From: Cecembia calidifontis
Lineage (GTDB): Bacteria > Bacteroidota > Bacteroidia > Cytophagales > Cyclobacteriaceae
Direction: 5' to 3'
Length of the DNA: 64,000 nt
NCBI RefSeq assembly: GCF_004216715.1
Contig: NZ_SGXG01000001.1
Coordinates: 1,989,001-2,053,000 of the forward strand
Of the stretch, positions 27,384-37,400 are shown in pieces. Each line of letters opens with the position of its first letter. Positions within the stretch are counted from its first letter, which is position 1. A program made the position numbers and the translations under genes. Under the pieces are notes generated by a model. It had not been told where the DNA came from, did not search any database, and worked only from the letters and a program-made list of their open reading frames with translations.

Positions 27384-28784
27384 TTAAATTCCGTCAAACA
27401 AAGAAAAACTTTCCATGTATTCCGGTACAATGGTGTGCCATTGTAATTCTTCCGTTAATTTTTTTGATAGGGTTTCTGAGGCTTCCTTTTCCCCATGGAT
27501 AAGAAAGGTCATTTTAGGTTTATTGGCAAATCCTTCTGCCCATTCCATCAATTCTTCTTGATCAGCATGCGCGGATAGACCTTCAATATAGTAAATTTTA
27601 GATTTGACGGGAACTTCAACTCCATACATCCGAGAGGTCGTTTCTCCTTCCAAAATCTTCCTTCCTCTTGTTCCCTCAGCTTGATAGCCCACAAAGATGA
27701 TACTGTCTTGTTCGTTGGGAAGCCTGTGGTACAGGTGATGCAGGATTCGTCCCCCTGTTGCCATCCCACTGGCCGAAATGATAATAGCATCACCCCTGAT
27801 GGCATTGAGGGACATGGAGGCCTCTTGGGTTTGGTAATAATGGAGATTTTTGTGAATGAAGGGATTAGCCCCCTCTTCTTCCAAAAGGGGGCCAAGCCTA
27901 TGGTATTCCGGATATTTTTTGTACAATTTTGTCACGTCAATAGCCATAGGGCTATCGACATAAATGGGGATATCAGGAATTTTGCCTTTTTGTTGGAGGT
28001 AATGGAGATAATACAGTATCATTTGGGTTCGGCCAACTGCAAATGCCGGAATGATGGATACCCCTCCGTTTCGGAAAGTTTCCCTCACTGCCCGTGCCAA
28101 CTCTTCCACAGGTTTTTGTTCTTTTTGGATCCTATTGCCATAGGTAGATTCCATGAAGAGGATATCTGCAAATGGAATTCTTGCCGGTGCGTGAAATATA
28201 GGGTCATGATACCTGCCAAGATCTCCCGAGAAAACAATCTTTTTTTCTTGGTTTTCTCCTTTGACTTTCATCTTCACTATTGCTGCCCCCAGGATGTGCC
28301 CTGCATTGAAAAAAGTGATATTGACTTTTTCATTGACCTGAATCTCTTCATTCATGTCCACTGGTTTCAACAAAGGGAAAACTTTTTCCACATCTTGAAT
28401 TGTATATAGAGGCAAAGGCTTCTCATGTTTGGAATAGCCTTTTCTTTGGGCATAGGCAGCCTCTTCCTCCTGAAGTTTCCCGGCATCCAACAGCAGGATG
28501 CGTACCAGTTCATCGGTGGCATAGGTGCAATAAATAGGGCCGGAGAATCCCTCTTTTACCAATTTGGGCAAATAGCCACTGTGATCTATATGCGCATGGG
28601 TGAGGATAACCAAGTCAATACTTCTGGGGTCAATGGGAAAAGCTTCCCAGTTGCGAAGCCTGTACTCTTTCAACCCCTGGAAAAGTCCACAGTCAACAAG
28701 GATTTTTTGATGGTCCAGTTCCAGGAGGTACCTGGATCCCGTCACAGTTTTTGCTCCGCCTAAAAATTTAACTTTTACCTGCAT
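27384..28784 (-). CDS. Metallo-beta-lactamase/beta-CASP RNA-processing-type nuclease
   Basis: 466-aa MBL-fold protein of the CPSF73/YsnF type (MBL, beta-CASP and RNA-specificity regions). Zinc motif THAHIDHSGYLP (HxHxDH) sits near residue 55, with further ligands in GHILGAA and SGDLGRYHDP. The beta-CASP region has ESTYGNR, VGRTQMILYYLHYLQ, DSPMAIDVT and SASGMATGGRILHHL. The C-terminal RNA-specificity segment has GYQAEGTRGRKILEG and GLSAHADQEELMEWA. No signal peptide, so cytoplasmic RNase or RNA-processing enzyme is likely. It is followed, 17 bases later on the same strand, by the S8 peptidase gene. Confidence 0.9.
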   Translation of the reverse strand: MQVKVKFLGGAKTVTGSRYLLELDHQKILVDCGLFQGLKEYRLRNWEAFPIDPRSIDLVILTHAHIDHSGYLPKLVKEGFSGPIYCTYATDELVRILLLDAGKLQEEEAAYAQRKGYSKHEKPLPLYTIQDVEKVFPLLKPVDMNEEIQVNEKVNITFFNAGHILGAAIVKMKVKGENQEKKIVFSGDLGRYHDPIFHAPARIPFADILFMESTYGNRIQKEQKPVEELARAVRETFRNGGVSIIPAFAVGRTQMILYYLHYLQQKGKIPDIPIYVDSPMAIDVTKLYKKYPEYHRLGPLLEEEGANPFIHKNLHYYQTQEASMSLNAIRGDAIIISASGMATGGRILHHLYHRLPNEQDSIIFVGYQAEGTRGRKILEGETTSRMYGVEVPVKSKIYYIEGLSAHADQEELMEWAEGFANKPKMTFLIHGEKEASETLSKKLTEELQWHTIVPEYMESFSLFDGI

Positions 28785-28925
28785 ATAATATTTTGGGTTG
28801 ATTGCTGATCTAAATGTACAAGATAATTATGGTATTAAGTTTTTCATTTCCGTTAAAGGTTATTAAATATCTTGAGACTTCCATTTTGCGCTGTCAATTC
28901 ACAACATGCGGTATTAATAAAAAAT

Positions 28926-30711
28926 GGGGGTGTCCGAAAAGTCGAGACACCCTTTTTTTATTGTTGATTTTCTCTAAAATTATTATTTTAGAGTTGAACA
29001 AAATACAACAATGTCTAAGGTAGTTTTTAAAAATCAGACTGGCAATTGTCCAGAATTATTTCCGGCAAATATTTTTGATAAAATCCCTGATAACCACCCT
29101 GCTCGATTGGTTGATACTGTGGTTAACTCATTGGATATCAGTGATATTATAAAGAGGTACAAGGGAGGCGGTACATCAGCCTATCATCCACGAATGATGA
29201 TTAAAGTGCTGTTCTACAGCTATTTATCCAATGTGTATTCATGTAGGAAAATAGCCAAAGCACTTAATGAGAACATCCACTTCATGTTTATCTCAGGAAA
29301 CTCAACCCCCGATTTCAGAACCATCAACGATTTCCGCGGTAAAATCTTAAAAGACTCCATCAAGACATTGTTTGCCGAAGTGGTAAAAATGCTTGTTGAG
29401 ATGGGATATGTAAGCCTTGATGTACAATACATTGACGGAACCAAGATTGAAGCAAAATCCAATAAGTACACTTTTGTCTGGCGTAAGACAGTTGAAAAGC
29501 ACAAAGAAAGGTTAGAAGGTAAGATCAAGAGTGTTTTATCAGATATCGAAGAAAGCATCCTATCAGATAATCAAGAAGTTAATCAAGAAGAATTGCCTAA
29601 AAAAATTGATTCTGAAGAATTAAGGGAGCGGCTTTCAGCCATAAATAAAAAGCTAAAAGAGCCTTCAAAGAAGGTTGCTAAGGAGCTTCAAAAACTTCAG
29701 GAAGAACATCTTCCCAAGCTGGAGAAGTATGAAAAAGACCTGGAGATTTTGGGGGATAGAAATTCGTACAGTAAGACAGATCATGATGCCACATTCATGA
29801 GAATGAAAGAGGACCACATGAAAAACGGACAACTAAAACCCGCTTACAATCCTCAGATATCAACTGAAAACCAATTTATTACTCATGCTACTATCCACCA
29901 AACACCAGGAGATATCACCACTTTGAAATCCCACTTGGACAGTTTTGAAAAAGCGTATAACAAACAAAGCAAGGAGATAGTAGCTGATGCAGGATATGGA
30001 AGTGAGGAGAACTATGAAATGCTTGAAAAAAAGGGAGTTGATGCCTATGTGAAATACAATTACTTCCACATGGAGCAAAAGAAGAAGACAAAGAACAATC
30101 CTTTTCTTCCCCAAAATCTTTTCTACAATGCAGGGCAGGATTTTTATGTATGCCCCATGGGACAGCACATGGAAAATGTTGGACAGGGAAAGCGCATTTC
30201 AAGCAATGGATATGAATCTCAAGTAACTTATTATCAGGCAAAAAACTGTGAAGGATGCCCCTTAAGAGCCCAATACCATAAAGCGACAGGTAACAGAAGA
30301 ATCGAAGTGAACCATAGGTTAAACTTCTTAAAACAGCAGGCCAGGGAAAAACTAATGAATGAAAAAGGGCTTGAACACAGGAGCAAAAGACCAATAGAGG
30401 CGGAAGCTGCGTATGGCCAGCTTAAAAGCAATAATAAATTCAACAGATTTACACTCACTGGTTTAGAAAAAGTGGAATTAGAGTTCTTATTGATGGCAAT
30501 TGGCCATAATCTGAGAAAAATGGTGGCTAAAAGTATGCACTCTGGACTAAAACTATCTAAAAAATCATCTTTGGGTTATAAACCCTACAATAGTCGGCCG
30601 GTATTTTACGTTCCAAAGGAAAATTCTAATCAAAGATCACTGGTAATGGCATTGGATTTTCAAAATCAAAAAATAGCGGCATAAAAAAAGCTGCCCTTTT
30701 CGGACAGCCTC
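28926..30711 (+). mobile_element. IS1182-family insertion sequence
   Basis: About 1.79 kb between matching ends: left GGGGGTGTCCGAAAAG and right, on the reverse strand, GAGGCTGTCCGAAAAG (14 of 16 identical). A dinucleotide AT flanks both sides, but a longer target duplication is not visible. One intact transposase is inside. Confidence 0.8.
29011..30684 (+). CDS. IS1182-family transposase
   Basis: 557-aa DDE transposase. The N-terminal DUF772-type domain (YHPRMMIKVLFYSYLSNVYSC) is followed by the first Asp in YIDGTKIEAKSNKYTFVW, a charged coiled-coil insertion at about residues 165-250, the second Asp in VADAGYGSEENYEML, a zinc-ribbon-like CEGCPLRAQYHK, and the Glu region RPIEAEAAYGQLK. It ends with GLEKVELEFLLMAIGHNL, typical of the family. 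Frame intact. Confidence 0.93.
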   Translation: MSKVVFKNQTGNCPELFPANIFDKIPDNHPARLVDTVVNSLDISDIIKRYKGGGTSAYHPRMMIKVLFYSYLSNVYSCRKIAKALNENIHFMFISGNSTPDFRTINDFRGKILKDSIKTLFAEVVKMLVEMGYVSLDVQYIDGTKIEAKSNKYTFVWRKTVEKHKERLEGKIKSVLSDIEESILSDNQEVNQEELPKKIDSEELRERLSAINKKLKEPSKKVAKELQKLQEEHLPKLEKYEKDLEILGDRNSYSKTDHDATFMRMKEDHMKNGQLKPAYNPQISTENQFITHATIHQTPGDITTLKSHLDSFEKAYNKQSKEIVADAGYGSEENYEMLEKKGVDAYVKYNYFHMEQKKKTKNNPFLPQNLFYNAGQDFYVCPMGQHMENVGQGKRISSNGYESQVTYYQAKNCEGCPLRAQYHKATGNRRIEVNHRLNFLKQQAREKLMNEKGLEHRSKRPIEAEAAYGQLKSNNKFNRFTLTGLEKVELEFLLMAIGHNLRKMVAKSMHSGLKLSKKSSLGYKPYNSRPVFYVPKENSNQRSLVMALDFQNQKIAA

Positions 30712-30742
30712 ATTGTGGGTTTGGCATAGTTGGTTAAAATGA

Positions 30743-32641
30743 TTATTTCATCATAAAGCTGTCTTGAAATTTAGCTATAGAGATACTGTCCGCTTTGCTA
30801 AGTTTTCTGCTATTGCTGCAGTTCAGACAAAGAAGTCCCTCTTCATTGAACACCCAATAATTTCTTGCACTGACATCCCGTGTTTTATATCCTGCCCTGT
30901 TGACAGTATTTCGGATGATCGGAAGAATGGATTTATCCATTACAAAAGGTTTGTCATAAGGGATTTCCAGGGTCAATTTGAGACTTTGTCCTCTGAATTT
31001 TTCTACCTGGCTCAAGTCCAAACTTCTTTCGAAGGTGATGATGGAGTCTGAAACCACATACCCATATTGAAGATTGCTTGCATTTTTAAGTGCATCTTCG
31101 TAGCCCTTTCCTCTGGATTTGAAATCCTGTACCAGAACCACCTCTTTACCATCGGTACCGGAAAGCTCCAGGTTGACCAGGTCAAAAACCCCTTCTTCTT
31201 TCTGGGTAGGAATAGACTTCAAAACTATAACCCCTTGTCCCAAAGGCATGTTGACTTCCTCTGTGTGGATCGCTTCAGTTTTGAATTGGGCCACAACTTT
31301 TGGGATTCGGAATCCCGCTACACCGATAGACAAAAGCCAAACACCCAAGGCAATCAGTCCAAACCTGCCCTCTATGATGCTTTTCTTTAGAATTACACTG
31401 ATTCCCAGTAGGAGAATAATCAATCCAGGAATCAAGATGGTAAACCCAACAGCTATGGCCAACCATGAAGGCAAGATATCCCTTATCCATTCTGCAGGAA
31501 TATTGTCAATCATAACATTGCTTCCATCAATTGGGATTGCCTGAAAATAAATCCCGAGCAAAATGATTGGCGCGATGATGATAGCGATTCCGATAAAGGA
31601 AATGATCAATCCAAAGAACACCCTGATCACTGCCACAAGAAATTTCCCCAATGGACCTAAAGCTTCTCCAAGTTTATTGATCACTTTTCCAAGGAATCTG
31701 AATGGGGCCATCAATACTTTTCTAGTCTGACTTTCTTCTACTGGAGGTGCAGGGTTCAGATTTTCTTTGATAGTGCTCTCGATATTGTCCAAGGTAATTG
31801 CGCCCCCTTTCATCTGTATCCTTTCAGTAATGGATTTGGCCTGAGGGGTAATGATCCAGAGGATAAGATAGATCACAAAACCTGCTCCGCCGGCAAATAT
31901 CAAAGCAATAAACAGTAAACGGACCCAAATTACCTCGATATTGAAGTAAGCTGCCAACCCACTGGCCACACCGCCCAAAGTCCTGTCATCAGGATTTCGG
32001 TACAATTTTTTGACATGTTTGTCTTCCGGTTCTTCATAGGAGACAGGAAGTATCACCCAGAGTACCACATAGGCTAACAGTGCCCAAATACCCAAGGAAA
32101 GTGAGAAATCAAAATTCCATGGAAGGAAATCCCATCCTGGTTTGCCAAAATTGAGTTTGCCGCTGAAAAGCAACAGTAAGGCCACTAACCTTGTCCAAAG
32201 TGGGTCGATTGAGAGGTAATGGGCCAATCCTGCACATACCCCACCTAGGATTTTTCTATTTTCCAGTCGGGTGAGTTTTTTATAACCTTTGCTTTCTTGT
32301 CCTGGAGGAGTAATGTATTTGTAAAAATCATTTTCCGGTTCTTTCTTTTCCTCGTTTTTTTCTTCCATTACCGCTTCATCTGCCTTGAAGTCAGCGATCG
32401 TACCCATTTTTTCAATCAGTCGGGATACATTTTCAGCAGTGATGACCTGCTTATTGTTTTTTAAATTGCTGAGGAAGATTTCCGCAATGCGGTTTTCTAT
32501 GTCAGAGATGATTTCCTGGTTGTCCGGATAATGAGAGAAGTGCCTGTTGATAGCCTCAAGGTACTTCTTAAGGGTTGCATAGCCATCCTCCTCTATGTGA
32601 AAAAGGATGCCGCTGATATTGATGCTTATTGTCTTTTTCAT
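30743..32641 (-). CDS. PspC domain membrane protein (two PspC domains)
   Basis: 632-aa inner-membrane protein, probably an envelope-stress factor. A cytoplasmic N-terminus (ISGILFHIEEDGYATLKKYL, about residues 1-90) precedes PspC domain 1 (RKILGGVCAGLAHYL, about 125-195) and PspC domain 2 (DRTLGGVASGLAAYF, about 212-275). At least three further helices (FLVAVIRVFFGLIISFIGIA, AIAVGFTILIPGLIILLLG, GLIALGVWLLSIGVAG) and a C-terminal beta-rich domain ending in a CLNC pair follow. I start at ATG 32641 because MKKTISINISG is the family N-terminus. The padR gene ends 4 bases upstream, so the pair forms one transcript, as is usual in Bacteroidota. Confidence 0.88.
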   Translation of the reverse strand: MKKTISINISGILFHIEEDGYATLKKYLEAINRHFSHYPDNQEIISDIENRIAEIFLSNLKNNKQVITAENVSRLIEKMGTIADFKADEAVMEEKNEEKKEPENDFYKYITPPGQESKGYKKLTRLENRKILGGVCAGLAHYLSIDPLWTRLVALLLLFSGKLNFGKPGWDFLPWNFDFSLSLGIWALLAYVVLWVILPVSYEEPEDKHVKKLYRNPDDRTLGGVASGLAAYFNIEVIWVRLLFIALIFAGGAGFVIYLILWIITPQAKSITERIQMKGGAITLDNIESTIKENLNPAPPVEESQTRKVLMAPFRFLGKVINKLGEALGPLGKFLVAVIRVFFGLIISFIGIAIIIAPIILLGIYFQAIPIDGSNVMIDNIPAEWIRDILPSWLAIAVGFTILIPGLIILLLGISVILKKSIIEGRFGLIALGVWLLSIGVAGFRIPKVVAQFKTEAIHTEEVNMPLGQGVIVLKSIPTQKEEGVFDLVNLELSGTDGKEVVLVQDFKSRGKGYEDALKNASNLQYGYVVSDSIITFERSLDLSQVEKFRGQSLKLTLEIPYDKPFVMDKSILPIIRNTVNRAGYKTRDVSARNYWVFNEEGLLCLNCSNSRKLSKADSISIAKFQDSFMMK

Positions 32642-32645
32642 GTCT

Positions 32646-32975
32646 TTATTGCTTTGAGGTGATTTTTTGGGTCGCTTGTACCAAGGACTCCCAGGTTTCA
32701 TTCAGGGTTTCCAGAAAATGCCTGCCTTCTTCTGTGATGGAATAATATTTTCTGGGAGGTCCTGATTCAGATTCTACCCAACGATAGGATACCAAAGAGG
32801 CATTTTTTAATCTTTGAAGCAAAGGGTATAGTGTTCCTTCTACCACAATCATCTTTGCTTCGGTTAATTCTTCTATCATATCAGAGGCATAAACCTCGCC
32901 TCTTGCTATGATATGCAAAATGCAGAACTCCAAGAGGCCTTTCCGCATTTGAATCTGGGTGTTTGAAGCGTTCAT
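32646..32975 (-). CDS. PadR family transcriptional regulator
   Basis: 109-aa winged-helix regulator. LLEFCILHIIARGEVYASDM starts the helix-turn-helix, VVEGTLYPLLQRLKNASLVS is the recognition helix and wing region, and GPPRKYYSITEEGRHFL is the PadR hallmark. It lies 4 bases before the PspC gene and probably represses this operon, perhaps through the dyad at 33072-33108. Confidence 0.93.
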   Translation of the reverse strand: MNASNTQIQMRKGLLEFCILHIIARGEVYASDMIEELTEAKMIVVEGTLYPLLQRLKNASLVSYRWVESESGPPRKYYSITEEGRHFLETLNETWESLVQATQKITSKQ

Positions 32976-33071
32976 ATATTTGTTTTTTTATTTCCAAACT
33001 TTTTTGGGGGCATGCACAGGCTATCCCCCTATGCCAGAAATAAAGAAAAACCATACCAAACATCTGTACGC

Positions 33072-33108
33072 TACCTTGTATTGCAAGTTAACTTGGTATA
33101 AAAAGGTA
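33072..33108. promoter_or_regulatory. Candidate PadR operator upstream of padR
   Basis: Dyad symmetry centred on the perfect palindrome AAGTTAACTT, with outer arms TACCTT and AAGGTA. It sits about 100 bases upstream of the padR start. PadR proteins bind inverted repeats and commonly autoregulate, so I read it as an operator; this is inference. Confidence 0.4.
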
Positions 33109-33365
33109 CCATTCAAAAGGCAATAATTAAAAAAAACTTGCAAATTTTTAAAATTTTGGGGTTTTAACAGATTTTGGGGTGAAATGATTTTTTTTGAAAA
33201 TGATTTGCAGTTATTAAAATTGGAATTGTCTCATGTGGCTGTAGTGGACATAATAGTGTCCGCTGATGTACAGGTGTACGTCTTGCAGATGCCCCGAATT
33301 TTTCTCAATTTCGTCGGGAATTGATTATTTATTTTTACTTTGCATTGGTGAAATACGCGTAATAC
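33109..33365. other. Intergenic region upstream of the PorV-like gene
   Basis: AT-rich leader shared by the divergent padR and porV-like genes. It contains a short hairpin (AGTGGACA / TGTCCGCT) near 33244-33264 that could be regulatory. No gene is visible. Confidence 0.4.
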
Positions 33366-34478
33366 ATGTTCATTTTCAGGCTTTTTGTGCTTTTGTTATT
33401 TTTTTTCCTAGGTAGTGGACTTAGTGCACAGACCATTGCGCCAAAATATTCCAATGAATTTATGAACATAGGCATTGGAGCAAGGGCTTTGGCAATGGGT
33501 GGGGCACAGGTATCTTCCGTAAGAGATGTGACTGCGGCTTATTGGAATCCTGCAGGATTGATAGGTGTCAGGCATCAACACGAGTTTTCTTTGATGCATG
33601 CAGAATATTTCGCAGGTATTGCCAAATTTGATTATCTGGGATATACCACTTCTATAGACGTGGATAATCAAATAGCAGTTTCCCTTATCAGATTTGGTGT
33701 GGATGATATTCCTGATACCCGATTTCTTTATGACGCAAATGGAGCACTCAATTACAACAATATTCAATTCTTCAATGCGGCAGACTATGCCTTGTTGCTT
33801 TCCTATGCGAGGGATGTGAGTGATGCGTTCAAAATTGGGGGAAATGCCAAAATCATTCACCGGAATGTTGGCAGATTTGCACAGGCCTGGGGCTTTGGCC
33901 TGGATTTAGGAGCTATTTACCTGAAAGAACAGTGGAGGTTTGGCCTGATGCTTCGTGATGTGACCAGTACATTCAATGCCTGGTTTCACAATGCTGAAAT
34001 GGTCAGGGATATTTATGCCCAGACCAATAATGTGATTCCTGTAAATTCTATTGAACTAACCCTTCCAAGAGCGGTTTTTTCGGTGACCAGGGATTTTCGA
34101 TTTGGTGAGGACATAAGCCTTCAGGGTGTCCTGGATTTGGATTTTACTTTTGATGGGAAAAGAAATACCATTATCAGGACCAATCTGGTCAGTTTTGACC
34201 CAAGGTTTGGCCTGGAAGCCGGATATAGAAATTTGGTTTTTTTAAGGGCAGGTGGAAGTCATGTGCAAAGGATCAAGGATTTTGACGGTAGTTATTTTAC
34301 CGCCTGGAAACCCAGCTTTGGGGTAGGAGTATTTTTAAATGAAAAATTGCATATTGACTATGCATTGACAGATATTGGGGGCGTTTCGCAGACACCTTAT
34401 TCACATGTAATCAGTGTAAAGGTAAGTCTGAAGCCCTATGATAGTAAATTTAGGATCAACAAAGGATGGGAAGATTGA
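33366..34478 (+). CDS. PorV/PorQ-family outer-membrane protein (type IX secretion)
   Basis: 370-aa outer-membrane beta-barrel of the FadL-like PorV/PorQ family. The signal peptide ends at LSAQ. Diagnostic segments are MNIGIGARALAMGGAQVSSV and AAYWNPAGLIGVRHQHEFSLMHAEYF near the N-terminus, followed by repeated amphipathic strands. PorV works as the shuttle that carries cargo to the PorU sortase in type IX secretion. The PorU2-like gene follows after one base, supporting a PorV-PorU2 pair. Which of PorV, PorQ or a paralogue it is cannot be fixed without comparison. Confidence 0.88.
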   Translation: MFIFRLFVLLLFFFLGSGLSAQTIAPKYSNEFMNIGIGARALAMGGAQVSSVRDVTAAYWNPAGLIGVRHQHEFSLMHAEYFAGIAKFDYLGYTTSIDVDNQIAVSLIRFGVDDIPDTRFLYDANGALNYNNIQFFNAADYALLLSYARDVSDAFKIGGNAKIIHRNVGRFAQAWGFGLDLGAIYLKEQWRFGLMLRDVTSTFNAWFHNAEMVRDIYAQTNNVIPVNSIELTLPRAVFSVTRDFRFGEDISLQGVLDLDFTFDGKRNTIIRTNLVSFDPRFGLEAGYRNLVFLRAGGSHVQRIKDFDGSYFTAWKPSFGVGVFLNEKLHIDYALTDIGGVSQTPYSHVISVKVSLKPYDSKFRINKGWED

Positions 34479-34479
34479 T

Positions 34480-37400
34480 ATGAATGGCAGGAATTTGATC
34501 ATATTGATTTCTTTGATTTGGTTTGGATCAGTTCAGGCCCAGAGCACCTGGGTGGATTACAACCTGACGTATTACAAGATCCCCACAGTAGAAGATGGGA
34601 TCCATAGAATTTCATTTGCGGCATTGGCTTCCGCGGGGATCAATCCCAATACTTTAGACCCCCGTACCTTGAGGATGTACCACAGGGGGGAAGAAGTAGC
34701 TATTTTTGTCCAAGGGGAAGAAGATGGCAGGTTTGACGTGAATGATTTCATTGATTTTTATGGAAAGCGGAATGATGCTACCCTGGACCGGAAATTATTC
34801 AGGAATCCTTCCTGGATCGGTAACATCATGTACAACCACCACAATGATACCACCGCCTTCTTTTTGACCATTACTCCGGGTACATCCGGAAAAAGAATGG
34901 CTTCCAGGTCGCTGCCGCAAGCGGTTTCCCCAATTTTAGAGTCTTACCAAACAGAAAGAATGACCGTCTATTCAGACCAATATAACCTGGGGAGGGTCTA
35001 TTTTCCCGGAGTAAGATTGGCAGAATATGAGGAGGGCCAAGGTTGGATGAGTGCTCCGGTCACCAAAGCCAGTCCCAGAAATATTTCATTTACCGGTTTG
35101 GGGCAGATTCCAACAACGGGCAATGCCAAATTGGAAATAGGTTTGGTAGGGCGTTCGGAAAATCCACATGTTACGGCTGTAGCAGTCGGACCAACTTTAG
35201 GTTCTGTGAGAGAAGTGGCAAGATATACTTACAGCGACTTCAATGTGCTCAACCAAGAGATTGAGTTGAATGCAGCCGATTTCAGTACTGATGGAAATGT
35301 AACCATCAGGGTGAGTTCCAATGGACCTGAATCTGTGGACAATATTTCCATTGCTTATGTACGGATTACTTTTCCAAAAAGGCCTCAAAACGGTGATTTG
35401 GATAGAGAAACCATCATTTTGGGCCCTGGAGATGCTGTTTACCAAGGGGATAACATGCTCTCGAATTATGTGGCCTATGACATTCTAGACCCGAATAACC
35501 CAATTCGGGTTCCTGTGGAGAAAATTGGAAACAGACTTAGGTTTAGTGCCGGGAATCCCAATACTCCGGTTAAAATCTGGCTGGAAAATAGGCTTTCCGT
35601 CAAGGAAGTGGGAAATATGGAAAGGGTTAGGTTTAGAAATCTGCTCAACCAACCAGCGGACTACATTATTGTTTCCCATAGAAACCTGAGAAGACAATCT
35701 TCTGTCCACCCTGACCCAGTAAGGGCTTATGCCCAGTACAGGGCTTCCAGAGAAGGTGGGTCTTTTGATACATTGACCGTCAATATCAATGAACTGTATG
35801 ATCAGTTTTCATTTGGTGAAAAGACACCTCTGGCCATTTTCGAATTTTTGAGGGCTTATTATCCAAGGCATAAGCCTGAATATCTTTTTCTGATCGGAAG
35901 ATCTATGGGTATGTTGAGTACGGTGAGGCAGGGTAATATAACCCATTTTTATAGGAGAAGACCTGATTTGTTTACTTTTCAGGATTTGATTCCTCCAGCG
36001 GGTTATCCCTATGCAGATAATAACTTTGCCATTGGATTGGATCCTGCCAATCCCTTGGTGCCAGCCATGGCTATAGGGAGAATCCCGGCCAGGAATCCCC
36101 AGGATGTGACCAACTACCTGGAAAAAGCGAGGGAAAAAGACGCATTGGGAGCTACCGAAGATTGGCAGAAGGAAATTGTGCATCTGAGTGGGGGTATTTC
36201 TGCATTCGAACTTACACGGTTTTTCAATTTCCTAAACGGATTCAAAACCATAGCGGAAGGTCCCTTTTTGGGAGGCAATGTAAAAACCTACAGAAAAAGA
36301 TCCAATTCAACTGTAGAACTGATAGACATTTCTTCTGATGTCAACAATGGGGTAAGTATGGTTACCTTTTTTGGACATGCTGCACCGACGGTAATTGACA
36401 TTGAAATAGGTTTGGCTTCGGATCCTACCATGGGTTATAACAATAGGGGCAAATACCCTATGATCTTGATGAATGGCTGTGATGCGGGTAATTCTTATGG
36501 AAATGTATTCACTTTTGGGGAGGACTGGATAGTGACTCCTTCCAAAGGAGCCTCCAATTTTTTGGCTCATGCAAATATTGGAATAGACGTTTATTTGAGA
36601 AGGTATTCTGAATCTTTATATACCAAGGCTTTTGCGGATTCCAGTATGATTTACAGATCCGTAGGACAAGTGAGACAGGAGGCAGAAAAGCTTTTTTATC
36701 TCAGATATGGAACCTCAGTGGTCAATAGGTCCCATGCAGAACAACTGGTGCTTTTGGGAGACCCGGCTCTAAGGATTTTCCCAGCAGATAAGGCTGATTA
36801 TGCAATCAGAGAAGAGGATGTTGAATTAAGTGGAGTGGATGGAGAAGACCTCAATGCCAATGCGGAAAGGCTTAAATTATCCTTTATTCTGAGAAACTTA
36901 GGAAGGGTTGATTTGGATTCTGTTGAGGTAAAAGTAAGTAGAAGATTGCCTGACGGTACTATTGTTGATTATCCGATTGACCTGATAGCCCCGGTATTTA
37001 GAAGAGATACCATTGATTTTATATTGCCTAACACAGGAGTCAATGCCTTCGGAGACAATAATTTTACCATTATCATTAATCCGGGACGCAATATTCCGGA
37101 AATGACATTTATCAACAATTCAGTATCAGTCAATAAGTTCATACCACTAAGTGGGACACTGAATGTGCTTCCCTACAATTTTGCTATTGTGAATGAGCGA
37201 AATGTCACCTTGACGGCACAGGTACAAGGGAAACTCCTGGAACCAAGAAATCTCGTATTTCAGTTGGATACCGATCCTAATTTCTCCTCTGCCAGAAGGA
37301 GAGAGGTAAGATTGACCACTGCCAATATCGCCAGCTGGGACCTTGATATTTTCCAAAATGTTCCATTGGGGGATTCAGTTACTTTTTATTGGAGAACCCG

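Noticed and set aside
28785..28925. A small gene or RNA between the beta-CASP gene and the IS1182 element
   Set aside because: No open frame or structured signature beyond AT-rich leader sequence.
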